A stretch of DNA of 11,073 nucleotides, from the NCBI GenBank assembly GCA_023251215.1, contig JAHEZF010000033.1, positions 1-11,073 on the forward strand. The letters are read 5' to 3'. Every line of letters begins with the position of its first letter. Position 1 is the stretch's first letter. The position numbers and the translations under genes are program-made. The stretch is from Sphingobacteriales bacterium (lineage in GTDB: Bacteria; Bacteroidota; Bacteroidia; Chitinophagales; Chitinophagaceae). This document shows, piece by piece, positions 6,810 through 11,073 of the stretch. The notes under the pieces are model-generated. The model searched no databases and was not told where the DNA came from. It saw only the letters and a program-made list of their open reading frames with translations.

Positions 6810-7724
6810 ATGGAAAAACCGCTTGTATCCGTTGTATTATGTTGTTATAATGGGGCCAGGTTCTTGGGCGGACAGATTGATTCTATTCTAAACCAGTCAT
6901 ACCAACCATTGGAATTAATTATTTCAGATGATGGTTCTGATGATGGTACCCGGAGCTTATTAAAACAATATGAAATGAACCCTGCCGTTAAAATCTTTTA
7001 CCGGGGAAAAAACGCCGGGTTGAATCAGAATTTTGCTTTTGCAGCCCAACAGGCAAAGGGCGAATTGATCGCCTTTTCAGACCAGGATGATGTTTGGGGA
7101 AAAAACAAAATTGAATTATTGGTAGGAGCAATTGGAACCGGTCCGCTTGTTTACAGTAATTCATTATTGATGGATGAGGAGGGCAGGAGCATGGATAAAA
7201 AATTAACTGATTTAAAAAAAATGTATTCAGGAGATGACAGCCGCGGTTATATTTTGTCTAGTTGTGTATGGGGGCATAGTATGCTGGTAACAAGAGATCT
7301 GCTGCAAAGATGTTCGCCGAAGTTTTCTGAAATTCAATATGACATCTGGCTGGCATTCCAGGCATTTCTGAATGGAGGTATCAAATATTCAGACAAGGTG
7401 CTGACTCATTACCGGCAACACACTGCTTCTGCAAGCAAATCGCTGCCACAAAAACAGCCAACACGAAAAAGAACAGAACGATATCATGATTATAAGAAAA
7501 AGCTGGAATGGATAGAATTGATGCAACAAAATGAGCGGCCTGCTTTTCAGCCTTTTTATCAGGAACTCCTGAAACTTTATTCGCAGAAGGAACATCGCAG
7601 GTATGTATTTCCACTTGTAAGGTTTATGTTACAATACCGAAAAGAAATATTCATGTTCTCCAGAAAAAGTTTTGCCAGCCAGTTAGTAGAGATATTGAAA
7701 CAGGGCAGGGGAGAAAGACCATAA
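6810..7724 (+). CDS. Family 2 glycosyltransferase
   Basis: This 304-residue enzyme has a GT-A fold with the full GT2 signature. VSVVLCCYNGARFLGGQIDSIL-type sequence fills residues 6-27, SDDGSDDGT lies at 39-47 and the metal-binding DQDD at 91-94 in SDQDDVW. YDIWLA at 177-182 is the acceptor-side acidic block. The overall layout resembles rhamnosyl- or O-antigen-type transferases that use dTDP- or UDP-sugars, but donor specificity cannot be read. The last 90 residues are basic and helical, with no clear membrane span, so peripheral attachment to the inner membrane is likely. ATG 6810 is the natural start, as the next codons encode the conserved first strand. It is transcribed divergently from the GT25 gene, and its stop is one base from the stop of the converging methyltransferase. 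Confidence 0.9.
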   Translation: MEKPLVSVVLCCYNGARFLGGQIDSILNQSYQPLELIISDDGSDDGTRSLLKQYEMNPAVKIFYRGKNAGLNQNFAFAAQQAKGELIAFSDQDDVWGKNKIELLVGAIGTGPLVYSNSLLMDEEGRSMDKKLTDLKKMYSGDDSRGYILSSCVWGHSMLVTRDLLQRCSPKFSEIQYDIWLAFQAFLNGGIKYSDKVLTHYRQHTASASKSLPQKQPTRKRTERYHDYKKKLEWIELMQQNERPAFQPFYQELLKLYSQKEHRRYVFPLVRFMLQYRKEIFMFSRKSFASQLVEILKQGRGERP

Positions 7725-7725
7725 C

Positions 7726-8688
7726 TTATTTCTTTTTGAAATAAAAAGCAGCGGTATCGCCATAATTTTTTGCATTGGCATCCGCCAGGATTTTTCTGTA
7801 TTCTTTTATCTGGGCATCGGTGAATATGCTTTTTTTGCGGTTCACCATCCGGCTGTTGGGTGCATATAGCGAAATACCCTTTTGGTACTGTTCGCTGCAC
7901 CAGATAAGATAGTCCCCGGCGTCATATTCAAGTTTTGTCAATTCAAAACCTGCCTGTTCACCCAGTAACCGCATCCCTTTTTCAGAAGGAATAAAAATAT
8001 GCCTGGGCGCATCAAGACCTGCCCAGTATTCCCGGTATTTGTTCCATCCATAATTACCCATTATCGGTATTCTCACCAGCAAATATTTATTCTCATTCAG
8101 TAAAGAGTGAGCTTTTAGTAATGCTTTCATCGGATCAAACATGTGTTCCAGTGAATGATGCATCATTATTGTGTCGAATTTTCCTTGCATTTCAGCGATC
8201 TCTTTTTTCATGATCTTCACTACACCATAATCATGTTCATTATTAATAAAGGGGTCAATGCCGCTCAGATTGGTAAAACCCATCTTATAAAGTTTTGTCA
8301 ACAGGCTGCCATTTCCACAGCCTACATCTAATATGGCATCGTTTAGCCGGGCTTTTGTATTTATCATCCATGTGTAAAACTCGGGCAGTTTATAACCAAT
8401 AGATAGCAAATAGCCAACCAATTTTTTTTTGCCGTATAATAAATACTCAGTTTTTGCAATACGTAAATAGCCCGGTTTTTTCAAATTTTTCATCTCAAGT
8501 TTAAATGAGTAGTAATCTTCATTTGGATAATAGCGGGAAAAATCCTGAGGCGGAACCAGCAATTGCATGGAACCACAGGAGCCGCAAAGCTGGTAAGTGA
8601 ATTCATCACCAAGGCCTAATTGCAATTCTTTTAGTTGGATCAAACTATTATTGCTCTCATTGTGACAAATGATACAGGATGCTGACAC
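7726..8688 (-). CDS. SAM-dependent methyltransferase with N-terminal Cys4 motif
   Basis: This 320-residue class I methyltransferase opens with CIIC (5-8) and CGSC (35-38), a probable zinc-binding Cys4 module seen in methyltransferases of sugar and natural-product pathways. The SAM-binding motif LDVGCGNG is at 120-127, the acidic residue after strand 2 is in GIDP (143-146), and HHSLEHMFDP (177-186) is the usual post-motif-II segment. The C-terminal region from about 260 is unassigned and ends in a Lys run. The start is GTG 8688: the upstream frame is open back to a TGA at 8757 but has no ATG, GTG or TTG, and the next internal Met (residue 41) would remove the Cys4 motif. The 66-bp gap to the comM stop allows read-through transcription. 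Between two glycosyltransferases' loci, modification of a surface sugar is the likeliest role; the substrate is unknown. Confidence 0.87.
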   Translation of the reverse strand: MSASCIICHNESNNSLIQLKELQLGLGDEFTYQLCGSCGSMQLLVPPQDFSRYYPNEDYYSFKLEMKNLKKPGYLRIAKTEYLLYGKKKLVGYLLSIGYKLPEFYTWMINTKARLNDAILDVGCGNGSLLTKLYKMGFTNLSGIDPFINNEHDYGVVKIMKKEIAEMQGKFDTIMMHHSLEHMFDPMKALLKAHSLLNENKYLLVRIPIMGNYGWNKYREYWAGLDAPRHIFIPSEKGMRLLGEQAGFELTKLEYDAGDYLIWCSEQYQKGISLYAPNSRMVNRKKSIFTDAQIKEYRKILADANAKNYGDTAAFYFKKK

Positions 8689-8754
8689 GATGCTGTATTT
8701 GATGAATGAATAAAGTATAACTGTCTTAATATCTTTTGCCGGGTAAACTTTTGA

Positions 8755-10305
8755 TCATGCAGCCCAACCTTCACGGTCAAGACTTCTGTATTGAATGGCT
8801 TCTGCCAGATGTTCAGGTTTTATATCCGGGCTTAATGATAAGTCGGCAATAGTTCTTGATACTTTCAAAATGCGGTCATAAGCTCTTGCCGATAAATTCA
8901 GTTTTTCCATTGCTGCTTTCAAAAGATTAGAGCCAACCTGAGTAATGACGCAAATTTCTTTCAGCATCTTGCTGCTTATTTGTGCATTGCAATAAATGCC
9001 GGGATGATCTTTATATCTTTCTTCCTGGATTTCCCTTGCTTTAATAACCCGGTCACGGAAATAAGCAGAATTTTGCTGTGGCTTGCTGTTGGAAAGCTCA
9101 CTGAATGCAACCGGCGTTACTTCTACATGCAGGTCGATCCTGTCGAGCAATGGGCCGGAAATTTTATTTAAATATTTTTGAACCGCACCGGGGGGACATG
9201 TACATTCTCTCTCCGGGTGATTATAAAATCCGCAGGGGCAGGGGTTCATCGCAGCAATCAGCATAAAGCTGGCCGGAAAGTCAACCGCCGCTTTTGCTCT
9301 TGAAATGGTCACTCTTCTTTCTTCCATCGGCTGCCGCATCACTTCCAGCACAGTTCTTTTAAATTCCGGCAATTCATCTAAAAACAAAACACCATTATGA
9401 GCCAATGATATTTCACCGGGTTGAGGAATACCGCCACCGCCCACCAACGCTACATCACTGATGGTATGATGAGGAGAACGAAAAGGCCTTTTTGAGATCA
9501 ACGTGGAATTTTCAGGAAGTTTTCCGGCTACAGAATGAATCTTGGTTGTTTCCAGGGCTTCCTGCAATGTCAGGGGGGGCAGAATGGTGGGTAATCGTTT
9601 TGCCAGCATGGTTTTTCCGGCGCCGGGTGGCCCGATTAGAATGGCATTGTGTCCGCCTGCTGCAGCTATTTCCAAAGCTCTCTTGATGTTTTCCTGTCCC
9701 TTTACATCTGCAAAGTCAATGTCAAAATCACTTTGCGAATGTAAAAATTCTTCCCTTGTATTTACGACTACAGGTTGTAATCCTTTTTCTTCATTTTCAA
9801 AAAAATCAATTACTTCTTTTATATGGCTTATGCCATACACCTTGATGTTGTTCACCATTCCTGCTTCCCTGGAATTCACTTTTGGTACTATCAATCCTTT
9901 AAATCCTTCTTTTCTTGCCTGGATGGCAATGGGCAATGCTCCTTTAATGGAACGGATCTCTCCATCAAGACTCAATTCGCCCATGATGACATAGTTGCTG
10001 AGAGCCTCTTTGTTTTCCAGTTGTTCTGATGCGCCAAGAATACCCAATGCAATAGGAAGATCAAAAGGTGTTCCGCTTTTTTTTATATCGGCCGGGGCCA
10101 GATTCACCACCACTTTAGTTCTCGGTACCTGGTAACCGATGGTCTTGAAGGTGCTTTCTATTCTTTGCAAACTTTCTTTCACTGCATTATCCGGAAGGCC
10201 AACGATCATAGTATCCTTGCCCGATGAAGGGAGCCAGTTCACTTCAATGGTGATGGAAATGGCTTCTACGCCATACACAGCGCTGCCGAAAGTTTTTACC
10301 AGCAT
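8755..10305 (-). CDS. comM: ComM/YifB-family AAA+ ATPase (Mg-chelatase-like)
   Basis: This 516-residue protein is normal length for the family. In naturally transformable bacteria ComM is a hexameric helicase that drives branch migration during DNA integration. Residues 1-170 form the N-terminal ChlI-like domain (VNLAPADIKKSGTPFDLPIA at 67-86). The AAA+ core has Walker A GPPGAGKT (225-232), the family block KRPFRSPHHTISD (272-284), Walker B GVLFLDE (305-311) and LLDRIDL (386-392). Cys356, 358, 368 and 370 (CPCG...CTC) form a putative zinc knuckle typical of the family. The C-terminal lid runs from 410 to 510 with SARAYDRILKVSRTIADL at 472-489. The protein looks complete. The start is ATG 10305, 27 bp after the upstream gene's stop, so co-transcription is likely. 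Whether this host is competent cannot be judged, since the family is also widespread in strains not known to transform. Confidence 0.95.
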   Translation of the reverse strand: MLVKTFGSAVYGVEAISITIEVNWLPSSGKDTMIVGLPDNAVKESLQRIESTFKTIGYQVPRTKVVVNLAPADIKKSGTPFDLPIALGILGASEQLENKEALSNYVIMGELSLDGEIRSIKGALPIAIQARKEGFKGLIVPKVNSREAGMVNNIKVYGISHIKEVIDFFENEEKGLQPVVVNTREEFLHSQSDFDIDFADVKGQENIKRALEIAAAGGHNAILIGPPGAGKTMLAKRLPTILPPLTLQEALETTKIHSVAGKLPENSTLISKRPFRSPHHTISDVALVGGGGIPQPGEISLAHNGVLFLDELPEFKRTVLEVMRQPMEERRVTISRAKAAVDFPASFMLIAAMNPCPCGFYNHPERECTCPPGAVQKYLNKISGPLLDRIDLHVEVTPVAFSELSNSKPQQNSAYFRDRVIKAREIQEERYKDHPGIYCNAQISSKMLKEICVITQVGSNLLKAAMEKLNLSARAYDRILKVSRTIADLSLSPDIKPEHLAEAIQYRSLDREGWAA

Positions 10306-10332
10306 GGGCAGTAAAAGTAAAGCAAAAGATAT

Positions 10333-11073
10333 TTATTGCCGGCATAATTGCCGTTCATTGTCCGAACTATCCAGTTTAAACCTGAAGAATTGCTGGCCGT
10401 AATAAAAAATGTTATAATTGATGGTACTGTTCTCTTCGAAATCAAACGTCAGAACATTGCCAGATAATGACCATTTTCCCGGATAGCTTTTGTCGTCCAC
10501 AGTCATGGTCATTGTTTTATCATTTCTGAATTCAAAAAATTTATTTACACCTTCACGCCATTTACCTTTTATAAAATCAGCCGTTACATCCGGTTTTTGG
10601 GCAGGAGGTGGAAAATTATTGCCGTATCTCGCAACTAATTCCCGGTATAAAGTGTTGATCTTTCCGGAGTCCTGGTTCTGCAATTCATTGATCTGGGGCA
10701 GGTAGATGCTGTCTGTTTCTTCAGATTTTATTTTTTTTGATTTTTCTGATAAAGAATTGTCATTTTCAATTTTAAAGGCTGCTTCAAAATATTCCTGGAG
10801 AGTTTTTTTAATATCTTTTGACCGGTCAAGAAAGCGGTTAATGAAAAGTCCCATATCCTCATCCATGTCTTGCTTTTTTTGCAACAGTTCATAATCGCTT
10901 ACTTGTTTATCAATAGCTTTTGACATGGCATCTATGATCTCTTTATCTTTCTTTCTACAGAAGGCGCCATAAAAATCGTCCAGGAAAAAATCATTGCTTT
11001 TTAAAATAGTTTTCCAGACACCGGTAGTGGCTTCTTTTCTTTTATTGAACTCTTCTTTCTTACCACCTTTATC
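10333..11073 (-). CDS. Partial gene: helical protein with lipocalin-like C-terminus, 5' end outside window
   Basis: The visible part is 246 codons. The internal ATG at 10926 (residue 50 of the fragment) is not the likely start, because the frame stays open to base 11073 with no stop (edge sequence DKGGKKEEFNKRKEATTGVW). The first 155 visible residues are charged and helical, rich in Lys, Glu and Asp. After a PPPAQKP linker (about 156-161), residues 167-246 look beta-rich: FIKGKWREG, FFEFRNDKTMTM, PGKWSLSGNVLTFDF and FFRFKL resemble the strands of lipocalin-like domains in small Bacteroidota proteins. No signal peptide can be judged, as the N-terminus is missing. Only two Cys are visible. The function is unknown. 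It is followed by comM after 27 bp. Confidence 0.75.
   Translation of the reverse strand, partial: DKGGKKEEFNKRKEATTGVWKTILKSNDFFLDDFYGAFCRKKDKEIIDAMSKAIDKQVSDYELLQKKQDMDEDMGLFINRFLDRSKDIKKTLQEYFEAAFKIENDNSLSEKSKKIKSEETDSIYLPQINELQNQDSGKINTLYRELVARYGNNFPPPAQKPDVTADFIKGKWREGVNKFFEFRNDKTMTMTVDDKSYPGKWSLSGNVLTFDFEENSTINYNIFYYGQQFFRFKLDSSDNERQLCRQ

Noticed and set aside
7726..7744. Perfect AT-only hairpin TTATTTC-TTTTT-GAAATAA at the convergent stops
   Set aside because: The stem has only one G-C pair per arm and no T-run follows on either strand; it overlaps the methyltransferase Lys-rich end, so terminator function is doubtful.
7577..7900. 107-codon minus-strand frame spanning the GT2 and methyltransferase ends
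   Set aside because: It overlaps the ends of two well-supported genes in other frames and has no recognisable domain.
9542..9994. 150-codon forward frame opposite comM
   Set aside because: It lies wholly antisense to the strongly conserved comM coding sequence and its translation shows no family features.

Overview
The window looks like chromosomal DNA of a Gram-negative Bacteroidota member. A Chitinophagia/Sphingobacteriia-type relative is my guess from protein style; no 16S or tRNA is present to confirm it. The support is: AT-rich intergenic DNA, starts with little Shine-Dalgarno sequence, a TAnnTTTG-type -7 element at 97-104, an outer-membrane beta-barrel protein, and a small lipoprotein of a type frequent in this phylum. 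No rRNA, tRNA, CRISPR array, insertion sequence or phage gene was seen, and no gene-free stretch exceeds 300 bases.

Region 1 (1-3301, + strand) is a metal-acquisition cassette. It encodes a beta-barrel outer-membrane protein with a His-containing C-terminus, a ZnuA/TroA-type periplasmic metal-binding protein and a ZnuB/ABC-3-type permease. One promoter-like element precedes it, overlapped by a near-perfect 19-bp palindrome (101-119) that could be a metalloregulator operator. The ATPase such an importer needs is absent from the window. A 207-bp gene-free segment with a possible terminator follows.

Region 2 (3302-5976) holds a small Ig-like lipoprotein (+). It converges on a two-gene minus-strand unit: an MsbA-type ABC exporter followed after 2 bp by a single-domain rhodanese.

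Region 3 (5977-8688) is a small surface-glycan group. A GT25 (LPS-type) glycosyltransferase (-) and a GT2 glycosyltransferase (+) are transcribed divergently from a 68-bp spacer with a symmetric AAAGATA/TATCTTT pair. A methyltransferase with an N-terminal Cys4 motif (-) converges on the GT2 gene with one base between stops. The GT25 gene lies upstream of, and on the same strand as, the exporter, so a link to envelope glycolipid assembly is possible but unproven.

Region 4 (8755-11073, - strand) has a ComM/YifB-family AAA+ ATPase. It is preceded by a gene for a helical protein with a beta-rich, lipocalin-like C-terminus. That gene runs off the right edge: its frame stays open to base 11073, so its true start is outside the window.

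No clearly new defence or mobile system is visible. The most interesting points are the palindromic operator candidate, the ATPase-less metal cassette with its own outer-membrane protein, and the unexplained segment 3095-3301.
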